A stretch of 64,000 nucleotides of DNA from Desulfotignum sp. (GTDB taxonomy: Bacteria; Desulfobacterota; Desulfobacteria; Desulfobacterales; Desulfobacteraceae), in the NCBI GenBank assembly GCA_021737695.1, contig JAIPDL010000008.1, positions 1-64,000 on the forward strand, read 5' to 3'. The notes beneath the pieces are model-generated. The model was not told the DNA's origin. It ran no database searches and saw only the letters and a list, made by a program, of their open reading frames with translations. Shown one piece after another: positions 46,462 to 54,765 of this stretch. Each line of letters begins with the position of its first letter. Position 1 is the first letter of the stretch. Both the position numbers and the translations under genes were made by a program.

Positions 46462-46941
46462 ATGCAGCTGATTGTCGGGGTGGGGGATATGAAGGTGGCC
46501 GACGATCCTTCCGCGGTTCTGGCTACATATTCACTGGGATCCTGCATCGGGGTGGCTGTTTATGATCCGGAAGTCCGGGTAGGGGGACTGTTGCACTATA
46601 TGTTGCCCGAATCCAAGATTGATCGGGAAAAAGCGGCCAGAAACCCTTATATGTTCGGTGATACCGGGATACCCTCTCTGTTCAAGACCGCGTATCAATA
46701 TGGCGCCAAAAAAGGGCGGATGCGTGTGATTGTGGTAGGGGGTGCTCAGATTCTGGATCAGAACGATCTGTTTAACATCGGAAAAAGAAATTATGCCATG
46801 TTGCGGAAACTGTTCTGGAAGAACAGGGTCATGATCCATTATGAAGCCGTGGGCGGCACCGTGAACTGCACGTTGAAACTGGAACTTTCAACAGGTCGGA
46901 CCCTGCTGAAAGTGTCCGGTGCAAAGGAGATAGAAATATGA
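46462..46941 (+). CDS. cheD: CheD chemoreceptor glutamine deamidase
   Basis: This 159-residue CheD has the full active site: Cys in ATYSLGSCIGVAVYD (near residue 29) and His in GGLLHYMLPES (near residue 46), plus RVIVVGGAQ and GKRNYAM. It deamidates receptor glutamines and, in CheC/CheX-type systems, responds to CheY-P. It overlaps the next gene by four bases. Confidence 0.93.
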   Translation: MQLIVGVGDMKVADDPSAVLATYSLGSCIGVAVYDPEVRVGGLLHYMLPESKIDREKAARNPYMFGDTGIPSLFKTAYQYGAKKGRMRVIVVGGAQILDQNDLFNIGKRNYAMLRKLFWKNRVMIHYEAVGGTVNCTLKLELSTGRTLLKVSGAKEIEI

Positions 46942-47795
46942 CGGACGTGACCCGGATTATCTCTCAAATTGACACGCTGAAACCGGTTTCCCATGTTGCC
47001 ACCCGGCTGATGCAGCTGATTGAAAACCCGGATACCAGTGGTGCGGATCTGGCGGCGGTGATCCAATATGATGCGTCCATGACCGCCAATGTGTTGCGTC
47101 TGTGTAATTCTGTCGCCATGGGCGGGGTTAGAAAAGTGACCGATGTGAAACAGGCGGTCAATCTGCTGGGTATTGAAAAATTGATCTCTTTGGTAATACT
47201 GGCGGATAACGCCCCGAATTTCAGGTCCGGTCAGTCCGGGTATGATCTGGGGTATGGGGAGTTGTGGCGGTATTCGGTATCTGCCGCAATCATTGCCCGG
47301 GAACTGGCCGAGGAAAAGGATGCCAAAGACGTGTCGCTGGTATTCACTTCCGCGTTGATCAAAGATTTAGGAAAAGTGATCCTGCACACGTATATTTCAG
47401 AAGCGTTTGACGAGATCAAGTCTCAGGTGTTCGGGGCACAAAAAAGCTTTCTGGAAGCGGAAAAACAGGTGCTGGGGATCGATCATGCCGAACTGGGGGC
47501 TTTGGCCATGGAAAAATGGGGATTTGATCCGAAACTGGTGGACATCATTCGTCATCATCACAATCCATTGGAAAGTGACAATCCGGGGCTGGCCCTGCCC
47601 ATCGTCTATATGGCGGACTGCATCTGCATGATGATCGGTCAGGGGGTCGGGGCCGACGGCCTGGCGTACCGGTATTACAAAGAGACCGTGGATCGACTCA
47701 ACATGACTGCGCTGGATATGCAGCGTATCATTGTCCGGTTCCGGGAAAAATATGGACAAATTGAAGAAATGATACAACTTTCAGCAGGAGAATAG
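46938..47795 (+). CDS. HDOD-domain protein
   Basis: The 285-residue protein is a single HDOD domain: LKPVSHVATRLMQLIENPD, DASMTANVLRLCNSV, VTDVKQAVNLLGIEKLISLVI, then LAEEKDAKDVSLVFTSALIKDLGKVIL and IDHAELGALAMEKWGF. HDOD proteins are relatives of HD phosphohydrolases without the metal site and act as signalling scaffolds. Its place between cheD and cheY suggests a link with chemotaxis or motility, but its job is unknown. Confidence 0.9.
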   Translation: MTDVTRIISQIDTLKPVSHVATRLMQLIENPDTSGADLAAVIQYDASMTANVLRLCNSVAMGGVRKVTDVKQAVNLLGIEKLISLVILADNAPNFRSGQSGYDLGYGELWRYSVSAAIIARELAEEKDAKDVSLVFTSALIKDLGKVILHTYISEAFDEIKSQVFGAQKSFLEAEKQVLGIDHAELGALAMEKWGFDPKLVDIIRHHHNPLESDNPGLALPIVYMADCICMMIGQGVGADGLAYRYYKETVDRLNMTALDMQRIIVRFREKYGQIEEMIQLSAGE

Positions 47796-47799
47796 GTCA

Positions 47800-48225
47800 A
47801 TGGCATATAGGGTACTGGTCGTGGATGATTCATCCTCCATCCGGGCGATTATCAAGAAAATTATCAAGGTGTCCGGCTTTGACGTGGGCGGGTTTCTCGA
47901 TGCATGTGATGGTCGGGAAGCTTTGACAGTCATGGCCGCCAATCAGGTGGATCTGGTGTTGACCGATATCAACATGCCGAATATGAACGGGCTGGAGCTG
48001 ATCGCCCGGATCAAGGAAAATCATCACCTGGCATCGGTCCCCGTGGTGGTGGTGTCCACCGAAGGCAGTGAAAAAAAAATGGCGGAAGCCATGTCTCTGG
48101 GGGCCGTGGGATATGTGAAAAAACCGTTTGTCCCTGAAGAGATCAAACAGACATTGAATAAGATACTGGAGGTGGGCAGTGGAAATGCCGGATTGGATGA
48201 CGATGATGAAGACGTCGATTTCTGA
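47800..48225 (+). CDS. CheY-like response regulator
   Basis: The 141-residue protein is a lone receiver domain: VLVVDDSSSIRAIIKKI with the acidic pair, the phospho-Asp in VLTDINMPNMNG, the Thr/Ser in VVSTEGSE and the Lys in GYVKKPF. The acidic tail (LDDDDEDVDF) is unusual. It is followed by the CheX-like gene, which overlaps its end, and then CheZ, so it is probably the target of one or both phosphatases. Confidence 0.92.
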   Translation: MAYRVLVVDDSSSIRAIIKKIIKVSGFDVGGFLDACDGREALTVMAANQVDLVLTDINMPNMNGLELIARIKENHHLASVPVVVVSTEGSEKKMAEAMSLGAVGYVKKPFVPEEIKQTLNKILEVGSGNAGLDDDDEDVDF

Positions 48226-48670
48226 GGTGTTTGAAACCGCTTTTTTTGAAACTGTGGAGGTTCAACCGGCCCGGGAAGCATTTTCCATGGCGGTTTTTGG
48301 AGTGCAGGACCTGACCGGGGTAGTGCTGGGATTTTCAGAAGGACTTGACGGCGCGGTCTATGTGGTGGCCCCGGACCGGTGGGTGTCACGGATCACCGCG
48401 GATTTTTTGGGGATCGATCCGGATCAGGTGACAGATGCCCAGAAAGCAGATACGATCAAAGAAGCGACCAATATGATTGCCGGTCACATGTTTTCCCAGT
48501 TTGACAGTGATGGCCGCATTCAGCTCGGCATTCCCGAACTGATCCGGGAATCATTCCTGATCCCGGCAGATCTGGAGTCGATCAAGGGAACAATGGTTTG
48601 GGTAACAACTGATACGGATAAACTGGCCGTGGCAACGGTTCTGAATTCGGCCGGATTTCCGGCATCATAA
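48179..48670 (+). CDS. CheX/CheC-type phosphatase-like protein
   Basis: The 163-residue protein has the CheC/CheX/FliY signature helix IKEATNMIAGHMFSQF with its conserved Glu and Asn. A second such helix is not clear, as in CheX. The GTG start at 48179 has GGAGG six bases upstream and overlaps the end of the cheY gene. It would remove phosphate from CheY-type regulators. Its presence beside CheZ gives the system two possible routes of CheY-P removal. Confidence 0.8.
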   Translation: MEMPDWMTMMKTSISEVFETAFFETVEVQPAREAFSMAVFGVQDLTGVVLGFSEGLDGAVYVVAPDRWVSRITADFLGIDPDQVTDAQKADTIKEATNMIAGHMFSQFDSDGRIQLGIPELIRESFLIPADLESIKGTMVWVTTDTDKLAVATVLNSAGFPAS

Positions 48671-48690
48671 CCTGCAAGGAACAAAATAAT

Positions 48691-49452
48691 ATGACATCTG
48701 ATTACAAAGCAGAAATTATCAACATTGTCTCCGGGAAACTGTCTGAAAGTGAAGTGGAAGAGTTGACTTTTTTTTTCAAACAGGCCGTATCCCATGCCAT
48801 GGACCAGGATGACGAAGCATTTTACCGGTCCGTGACAACCGAGATGTCCGGAAATGTCAAGGAACTGGCCCTGGTGCTCATCAATTTTAGAAAAGATTTC
48901 ACCCAAAAAATCCGTCCCCATATCGAAGACATTGCCAATGTGTTCATTCCCCAGACATCCGACCAGTTGGAAGGCATTATCGAGACCACGGAGCAGGCCG
49001 CCAATACCATCATGGACAACCTGGACCGCATGAATCAAATGGTTGCTGAGAACAAAAGCCTCATCACGGCCATGCAGAACGGCACGGTCAACGGGGGTAT
49101 CCTGGCCCCGGACGTGGTAGCGGATCTGGCGCCGACCCTGGATGTTCTGGCGAAACACAATGGAGAATATCTGGATTTGATCACAGACACCTTCACCCAG
49201 ATGAGTTTCCAGGATTTGACCGGTCAACGGCTCCAGCGGATCATCAAACTGGTGGGTGAAATCGAGGAAAAAATTACCAAAATGGTGATTTCATTTGGCC
49301 TTAAATTGACGGTGCGGGAGAAAAATCCGGAACTGTCCGCTGAAGAACTCCAGAAAAAAGTGGATGAACAGGCCCAGTTACTGGCTGGACCCCAGAAAAA
49401 AGGCGGCGGGCTGGATCAGGACGGTATTGATGACCTGCTCAACAGTTTTTGA
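48691..49452 (+). CDS. cheZ: CheZ-type CheY-P phosphatase
   Basis: The 253-residue helical protein carries the CheZ active-site pattern TQMSFQDLTGQRLQRII (with the conserved Asp and Gln) near residue 170, and a C-terminal CheY-binding peptide DQDGIDDLLNSF. A linker of variable charge joins them. These two parts define CheZ. It sits between the CheX-like gene and fliG. Confidence 0.88.
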   Translation: MTSDYKAEIINIVSGKLSESEVEELTFFFKQAVSHAMDQDDEAFYRSVTTEMSGNVKELALVLINFRKDFTQKIRPHIEDIANVFIPQTSDQLEGIIETTEQAANTIMDNLDRMNQMVAENKSLITAMQNGTVNGGILAPDVVADLAPTLDVLAKHNGEYLDLITDTFTQMSFQDLTGQRLQRIIKLVGEIEEKITKMVISFGLKLTVREKNPELSAEELQKKVDEQAQLLAGPQKKGGGLDQDGIDDLLNSF

Positions 49453-49470
49453 TGTGTGGATGGGAGATAA

Positions 49471-50469
49471 ATGGCTTCAAAACAACTGCAGGCGGGAGAA
49501 CTGAACGGGTATCAGAAGGCCGCCATTTTTCTTATGAGTGCGGGTGAGGAATTCACCACCTATTTCATGAAAACCCTGGACAAACAGACAATCAGAAAAA
49601 TCGGCCAGTGTATGCCCGAGATTTCCAACATTTCCACTGAGGTGGTCAATGAGGTGATGGATGATTTTCTGAAAACCTATAATCAGACAGACACGTTGAT
49701 GATATCCGGCAAAGAGTTTTTTGCCAGTGCGGTCAGAGAAACTCTGGGAGAAGATGATGCCGACCTTGACCTGGAAAACGAACCGTTCGAAAACCTGGTT
49801 CATTTATCCCCGGAACAACTGACCACTGCCATCCGGGCCGAACATCCCCAGACCATCGCTCTGATTTTGTCCTATGTGTCCGACCGAAAGGCTGCGGAAG
49901 TCCTTCATCTGCTGCCCGAAGATATCCGGATCGAGGTGGCCTACCGATTGACCGACTTAGGGGATGTACCCATGGAATTTGTCCGGGAACTGGATCAGAC
50001 CATACAGAAAAACCTGATTGCCACGGGAACCAGTTCCCGGGAATTTGATGGTATAGAAGCGTTGGCTTCCATACTCAACCAGGTGGATGGCACCACCGAA
50101 GAAAACATCATGGCCTATCTGGAGAAACAGGATGCCGATCTGGCCCAGTCCGTCCGGCAGAAAATGTTTGTATTTGAAGACTTGATTGAGTTCGATAACA
50201 AGAATTTTCGGGAGATTCTGCAGAATGTGGACAGCCAGTTGCTGATCAAAGCCTTGAAAACCGCTTCGGAAGAATTAAAGGAAAAGGTGTTTCAGAATTT
50301 GTCCCAGCGGGCTGCGGAAATGCTCAGAGAAGATATGGAAGTGATAGGGCCGGTCCGGTTGAGTGATGTGGAACAGGCCCAGCTGGAGATCCTGTCTGCA
50401 GCCAAACGCCTGGAGGCGGAAGGTCGCGTGATATTTCCTGGAAAAGGTAAGGAAGATGTCCTGGTCTGA
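49471..50469 (+). CDS. fliG: Flagellar motor switch protein FliG
   Basis: FliG forms the rotor ring that meets the stator. The 332-residue protein has the usual three domains: N-terminal (YQKAAIFLMSAGEEFTTYFMKTLD), middle (LSPEQLTTAIRAEHPQTIALILSY, with the EHPQTIAL motif), and C-terminal (DLIEFDNKNFREILQNVDSQLLIKALKTA, with charged residues and AAEMLREDMEVIGPVRLSDVE). The C-terminal charged residues for torque are present. FliF is not next to it but lies 11 kb downstream. Confidence 0.96.
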   Translation: MASKQLQAGELNGYQKAAIFLMSAGEEFTTYFMKTLDKQTIRKIGQCMPEISNISTEVVNEVMDDFLKTYNQTDTLMISGKEFFASAVRETLGEDDADLDLENEPFENLVHLSPEQLTTAIRAEHPQTIALILSYVSDRKAAEVLHLLPEDIRIEVAYRLTDLGDVPMEFVRELDQTIQKNLIATGTSSREFDGIEALASILNQVDGTTEENIMAYLEKQDADLAQSVRQKMFVFEDLIEFDNKNFREILQNVDSQLLIKALKTASEELKEKVFQNLSQRAAEMLREDMEVIGPVRLSDVEQAQLEILSAAKRLEAEGRVIFPGKGKEDVLV

Positions 50470-51307
50470 TGGTCCGCCTAAGGTGTTGAAAAAAGTACAT
50501 TCATTTTCCAAAGTGAATTTTGAGGCATTTGATGTGCCGCTGGATGATGCAGTCGATGAACGCCCGAGAGGGTCTGACAACCATTTTGATACACTGGCGG
50601 ATGGGCCGGAGTCCCCGGGAGAATTTCTGGCCATCACGGATCATCCTGATCTGGCACCTTCGAAATCCGATGGTCCTTCGGCCCGGGCGCGTTGCAGTGA
50701 GGCCCTGGAAATTGTCCGCCAGACAGAGGAAGAGATGGCGGCTTTCAAGGAAGAAACCTGCCGCCAGTGCACATTGCTGGAACAGGAAGCCTATGACAAA
50801 GGGTTTGCCACGGGTGAAAAAGATGGTATCCGGGCGGGTGAAAAAAAGATGCAGACGTTGGGGGCGGATCTGTCTGCGGTCATTGAATCTGTGGCAGAAC
50901 TTCGTAAAGAGCTGGTTGAACAGTATGAAACTGAATTGCTGGATCTGGTTCTGGCCATTTGTCGTAAAATTATTTATTGTGAGATTTCGGTGAATCATCA
51001 GGTTATCCAGGAGACGATGCGCCATATCCTGGACGATGCACCGGCTGGCCAACCGGTCACTGTGCGGCTGCATCCAAAGGACATGGCAGCCGTTGAAAAA
51101 CTCATATCCAGTGCAGAAGTCTCTGCCACAGACATGAACCGGGTGTCCATGGTTTCTGATACATCGATTTCCCGGGGGGGATGCCAGCTGGAAACCCCGC
51201 ACGGCGATATGGACGCCTCGATTGAAACCCGGCTGAAAAATGTGTATGACATCCTGAAACGCCCAGGGGCCGAATCTGATGGGACATCTTTAACCAATGC
51301 CGGCTGA
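50456..51307 (+). CDS. fliH: Flagellar assembly protein FliH
   Basis: FliH is the regulator of the export ATPase FliI. The 283-residue protein has the family layout: an unstructured N-terminus, a long helical stretch with EEEMAAFKEETCRQC and EAYDKGFATGEKDGIRAGEKK (GxxxG-like repeats), and the C-terminal domain (IVLAICRKIIYCEI-like LVLAICRKIIYCEISVN, VRLHPKDMAAVEKL). It overlaps fliG by 14 bases and fliI by 11. Confidence 0.88.
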   Translation: MSWSDGPPKVLKKVHSFSKVNFEAFDVPLDDAVDERPRGSDNHFDTLADGPESPGEFLAITDHPDLAPSKSDGPSARARCSEALEIVRQTEEEMAAFKEETCRQCTLLEQEAYDKGFATGEKDGIRAGEKKMQTLGADLSAVIESVAELRKELVEQYETELLDLVLAICRKIIYCEISVNHQVIQETMRHILDDAPAGQPVTVRLHPKDMAAVEKLISSAEVSATDMNRVSMVSDTSISRGGCQLETPHGDMDASIETRLKNVYDILKRPGAESDGTSLTNAG

Positions 51308-52637
51308 CACACTGACATATGATGCGTTTCCGCCGATTGACTGGGAAAAATACCACAAGGCATTGGCTTCCTGCCCCATGGTTCGCCTGACCGGGTCCAT
51401 CCTCAAGGTGACGGGGTTGGTGGCCGAAGCCAACGGCCCCCGCCTGAGCGTGGGCAGCATCTGTGATATTGAGGACAATCAGGGGGGCCACATAGCGGCC
51501 GAGGTGATCGGATTCAACGAAAAAAATATTATCCTGATGCCGTTTGGTGAGATGGGCGGGGTTCGGCCGGGCAGCCGAACCCTGGCGGTCAGTGATACCC
51601 CGGATGTGCCGGTGGGGGACGCGTTTCTAGGAAGGGTGGTGGACGGAATGGGCCGTCCCATTGATGACAAAGACGCGCTGGTGGCCAAAACCACTTACCC
51701 GGTATACGGCAATGTGCTCAATCCTATGAAGCGCAAAGTGGTCCATGAAGTCATGGATGTCGGGGTTTCCGCCATCAATGCCATGGTGACCGTGGGCAAG
51801 GGGCAGCGAATGGCGATCATGGCCGGTTCTGGGGTGGGCAAGAGTGTGCTCATGGGCATGATTGCCCGGAACACGGCAGCAGATGTGATCGTTATCGGCA
51901 TGATCGGCGAACGGGGCCGGGAGGTCCGGGAATTTATCGAGCGGAGCCTGGGAGAAGAGGGACTGAAAAAATCCGTGGTTGTGGTGGCCACGTCCGATGC
52001 GCCGCCCCTGGTACGGATTCGCGGCGCATACACGGCCACCGCCCTGGCTGAGTATTTCAGGGACCAGGGTAAAGATGTCCTGTTGATCATGGATTCCATC
52101 ACCCGTTTTGCCATGTCCATGCGGGAAGTGGGGCTGGCCGTGGGCGAACCCCCGTCGGCAAAAGGGTATACCCCCAGCGTGTTCGGCCGGATTCCCAAAT
52201 TGCTGGAACGGGCCGGAATCCTGGAACAAGGTGGCAGCATCACCGGGATCTATACGGTGCTGGTGGAAGGCGATGACATGAATGAACCCGTGGCCGACAC
52301 AGTGCGGTCCATCACGGACGGCCACATCGTGCTGTCCCGGACCATTGCCCAGAAAGGCCATTATCCGGCCGTGGATATACCGGCCAGTATCAGCCGGGTC
52401 ATGAACGATATTGTTTCATTGGAGCATGCACAGGCAGCCAGGCGGCTGTTGCGGGTATTGACCGCGTATCGGGAGGCGGAGGATTTGATTCGGATCGGTG
52501 CGTATGTGGACGGCAGTGATCCGGAAATTGATTTTGCTAAAAAAGTGATCAAGAATGTCAACGCTTTTTTGCAGCAGGGGATTCATGAAAAAGTTTCTTT
52601 TGAAAAGAGTCTGAAACAATTGAAGAATTTTTTTTAA
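51297..52637 (+). CDS. fliI: Flagellum-specific ATPase FliI
   Basis: FliI is the export ATPase of the type III flagellar secretion apparatus. The 446-residue protein has Walker A GSGVGKSVLMGM near residues 180-190, Walker B DVLLIMDSITRFAMS, and the FliI-type landmarks GMIGERGREVREFIE and PPSAKGYTPSVFG. The ATG is at 51297. Length and motifs are standard for the family. Confidence 0.96.
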   Translation: MPADTLTYDAFPPIDWEKYHKALASCPMVRLTGSILKVTGLVAEANGPRLSVGSICDIEDNQGGHIAAEVIGFNEKNIILMPFGEMGGVRPGSRTLAVSDTPDVPVGDAFLGRVVDGMGRPIDDKDALVAKTTYPVYGNVLNPMKRKVVHEVMDVGVSAINAMVTVGKGQRMAIMAGSGVGKSVLMGMIARNTAADVIVIGMIGERGREVREFIERSLGEEGLKKSVVVVATSDAPPLVRIRGAYTATALAEYFRDQGKDVLLIMDSITRFAMSMREVGLAVGEPPSAKGYTPSVFGRIPKLLERAGILEQGGSITGIYTVLVEGDDMNEPVADTVRSITDGHIVLSRTIAQKGHYPAVDIPASISRVMNDIVSLEHAQAARRLLRVLTAYREAEDLIRIGAYVDGSDPEIDFAKKVIKNVNAFLQQGIHEKVSFEKSLKQLKNFF

Positions 52638-52646
52638 AAGGAAGAG

Positions 52647-53096
52647 GTGGACTTGAAACAGTTTCAATTCAAGCTGGACCCGGTGTTGAAATACCGCAGG
52701 CATCAAGAAGAGAAAGCCCGGTTGGATCTTGCGGAAGCCCGGATAACGTGTCAAAAAATCCGATCCCGGATCGAGGATATGTGCTGTGAAAAAAAACAGA
52801 TGCACGCACAATTGAAAAAAGACAGCCAAAAAGGGATCGTTGCCGGCCAGTATCTGGCGTGCCAAAATTTTGTCAGCCGACTGGACCGGGAATTGACATT
52901 CAAACGGGCTGATTTGGAAAAACAGGAAGAAAAAATTCAGAAGCTTCGGTCGCAATTGAAACAACAGTATATTAAAAAAGAATCCCTGGAAGGTTTGAAA
53001 ACCAATTATGCCGGGATTCATAAAAAACAGGTGGAGACCGAACTGCAGAAATCCAGTGATGAGCTGGTGCTGCTCCGCAAAGGAGGGTGTATATGA
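52647..53096 (+). CDS. fliJ: Flagellar FliJ protein
   Basis: FliJ is a coiled-coil chaperone of the export apparatus. The 149-residue protein is almost entirely helical and charged, with FQFKLDPVLKYRRHQEEKARLDLAEA at the start, the usual FliJ opening. The GTG start at 52647 has AAGGAAG upstream. The stop overlaps the start of motE (ATGA). Confidence 0.85.
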   Translation: MDLKQFQFKLDPVLKYRRHQEEKARLDLAEARITCQKIRSRIEDMCCEKKQMHAQLKKDSQKGIVAGQYLACQNFVSRLDRELTFKRADLEKQEEKIQKLRSQLKQQYIKKESLEGLKTNYAGIHKKQVETELQKSSDELVLLRKGGCI

Positions 53097-53770
53097 AACA
53101 GTTTGTTTTGCCGGTACTGATGTGGATGATTCTTTTAAAAGTGGCCCTGGTAATGGTTTATCTGACAGGTCTTCCCTTGGGATCATCAGACAACAGCTCC
53201 GGCATCCCGGAAAATCAGACAGTTGCGGTTCCTGTGTCGGTTGAACCGATGGTTTCGTCGTTCCATTCCCTGATGGCGACGGCCAATGCGGCGGATAAGA
53301 CCGAAATCAACGAAATCGACGAAACCGACAGTGTCAAGGAAACAGCCGGGGAAAATACTGCAGCACCGGGTCAGACAGCGGCGCAGCTGGATGCCCAAAA
53401 AGAACGGCTGTCGGCACGGGAGCAATATCTTGAAAGCCAGGAAGCCCGGCTTTTGGCGCTTAAAGAGGAAATTACCCAAAAAATCCAGGAATTGACCTTG
53501 TTGCGGGAAGAGATTCTTGCCACATTGGACCAAAAAACCGAGATCCAGGAAGCGGAGGTCAAACATTTGATAAAAATTTATTCCACCATGAAACCCCAAA
53601 AAGTGGCCCAGCTGATCGAGCAGCTGGATATCGATCTGGTGACCGCACTGTTTTCCCGGATGAAAGGAGATGTGGTCGGCGATATTCTGTCATTTGTGGA
53701 TTCGGAGACCGGTGCCCGCATCACCCGGGGACTTTTTCCCGATCACCCGGTTGAGACCGGTATGCCATGA
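53093..53770 (+). CDS. MotE family flagellar motor chaperone-like protein
   Basis: The 225-residue protein has an N-terminal membrane segment (LPVLMWMILLKVALVMVYLTG), a Thr/Glu-rich stretch and a coiled coil (EQYLESQEARLLALKEEIT), then an MgtE-N-like C-terminus (IKIYSTMKPQKVAQLIEQLD, LFSRMKGDVVGDILSFVDSE). This is the layout of MotE, a MotC-stabilising periplasmic protein. Position after fliJ is also typical. The ATG at 53093 has GGAGG six bases upstream. Confidence 0.82.
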   Translation: MKQFVLPVLMWMILLKVALVMVYLTGLPLGSSDNSSGIPENQTVAVPVSVEPMVSSFHSLMATANAADKTEINEIDETDSVKETAGENTAAPGQTAAQLDAQKERLSAREQYLESQEARLLALKEEITQKIQELTLLREEILATLDQKTEIQEAEVKHLIKIYSTMKPQKVAQLIEQLDIDLVTALFSRMKGDVVGDILSFVDSETGARITRGLFPDHPVETGMP

Positions 53771-53939
53771 AACGGATGTTTCTTTGGCCCGCGGGCTTGA
53801 CAGAATACCTCTGGAAAGATAAGATTCGTATCTGAATCCGGGGATGGTCTGGGATGGCGACATTGCCGGACATGCAGCCTCCTTCGGGACAGAAACAAGG
53901 TACCTGATTAACAGCAGATAAGAAAAGGGCGGTTATCCT

Positions 53940-54317
53940 ATGGATCTCAATATGGAAGTGCTGATTGTCGATGATTTTGCGACCATGAGACGAATTTTGA
54001 AAAACATTCTCGTTCAGATCGGTTTCACTCACATTTATGAAGCGGACAACGGCAAAAATGCACTGAAAGTCCTGAAGAATCAGAAAATCGATTTAATCAT
54101 GTGTGACTGGAACATGCCGGAGATGACCGGTCTGGATCTGCTGACAGCGATTCGATCCGATGATGCTCTCAAGAATATTCCTTTTGTCATGGTGACGGCG
54201 GAAGCCCAGAAGGAAAATATCATCCAGGCGGTCCAGGCCGGGGTGAACAATTATGTGGTCAAACCATTTACCACTGAAACCATTACCCAGAAACTGGAAA
54301 AGGTTTTCGGCAGTTGA
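53940..54317 (+). CDS. cheY: CheY chemotaxis response regulator
   Basis: This 125-residue lone receiver domain matches the motor-binding CheY type closely: EVLIVDDFATMRRILKNIL, LIMCDWNMPEMTGLDLL, VMVTAEAQKENIIQA and NNYVVKPFTTETI. The phospho-Asp, Thr and Lys are present. It lies 169 bases after motE with no recognised promoter in the gap. It is the stronger candidate for the CheY that meets FliM. Confidence 0.94.
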   Translation: MDLNMEVLIVDDFATMRRILKNILVQIGFTHIYEADNGKNALKVLKNQKIDLIMCDWNMPEMTGLDLLTAIRSDDALKNIPFVMVTAEAQKENIIQAVQAGVNNYVVKPFTTETITQKLEKVFGS

Positions 54318-54336
54318 TGCCGGCAGGAAGGCATGT

Positions 54337-54750
54337 ATGAAGATTTATGGTATGGATATCCCTTTGAACGGATACCGGCAGACAGCTTCTCCATCCCGGG
54401 ACACTTTAACAGCATTTGATCATGTGTTTAACAAGGAGCTTACCGCACTTCAAAAAACCTCTGAGATCCCTCTGGAATCGGGCAAGCCAGACGATAAAGC
54501 CCAGATGCTGTCCCAGGGAGACGGTATCCTGACATTACTGGAAACCTATGCCGCTGATCTGGAAAATCCCGGTAAAACATTGAAACAGATGGCACCCCTG
54601 GTGGAAGCCATCGACCATGAAGTGACCCGGCTTGAAGAAAAAGCCAATGCCCGGTTTTCCCGGGATGAAGCGTTGATGGACTGGGTCAATGAATTGTCAC
54701 TCACAGCCCGGGTTGCCACGGTCAAATTTCATCGGGGTGATTTTTTGTAA
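54337..54750 (+). CDS. Hypothetical flagellar-region protein (137 aa)
   Basis: I do not recognise the family. The protein (MKIYGMDIPLNGYRQT start) is helical, acidic and low in Cys. The C-terminal part (ADLENPGKTLKQMAPLVEAIDHEVTRLEEKANA, then LMDWVNELSLTARVATVKFHRGDF) may be a helical bundle. GGAAGG lies six bases before the ATG at 54337. It lies between cheY and the enhancer-binding protein, so it is probably cotranscribed. Confidence 0.6.
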   Translation: MKIYGMDIPLNGYRQTASPSRDTLTAFDHVFNKELTALQKTSEIPLESGKPDDKAQMLSQGDGILTLLETYAADLENPGKTLKQMAPLVEAIDHEVTRLEEKANARFSRDEALMDWVNELSLTARVATVKFHRGDFL

Positions 54751-54765
54751 ACGGCAAAGGGATAC

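Noticed and set aside
53830-53939. Possible sigma-54 site before cheY (GGATGGCGACATTGC)
   Set aside because: The GG to GC distance is 11 bases and no other GG gives 10.
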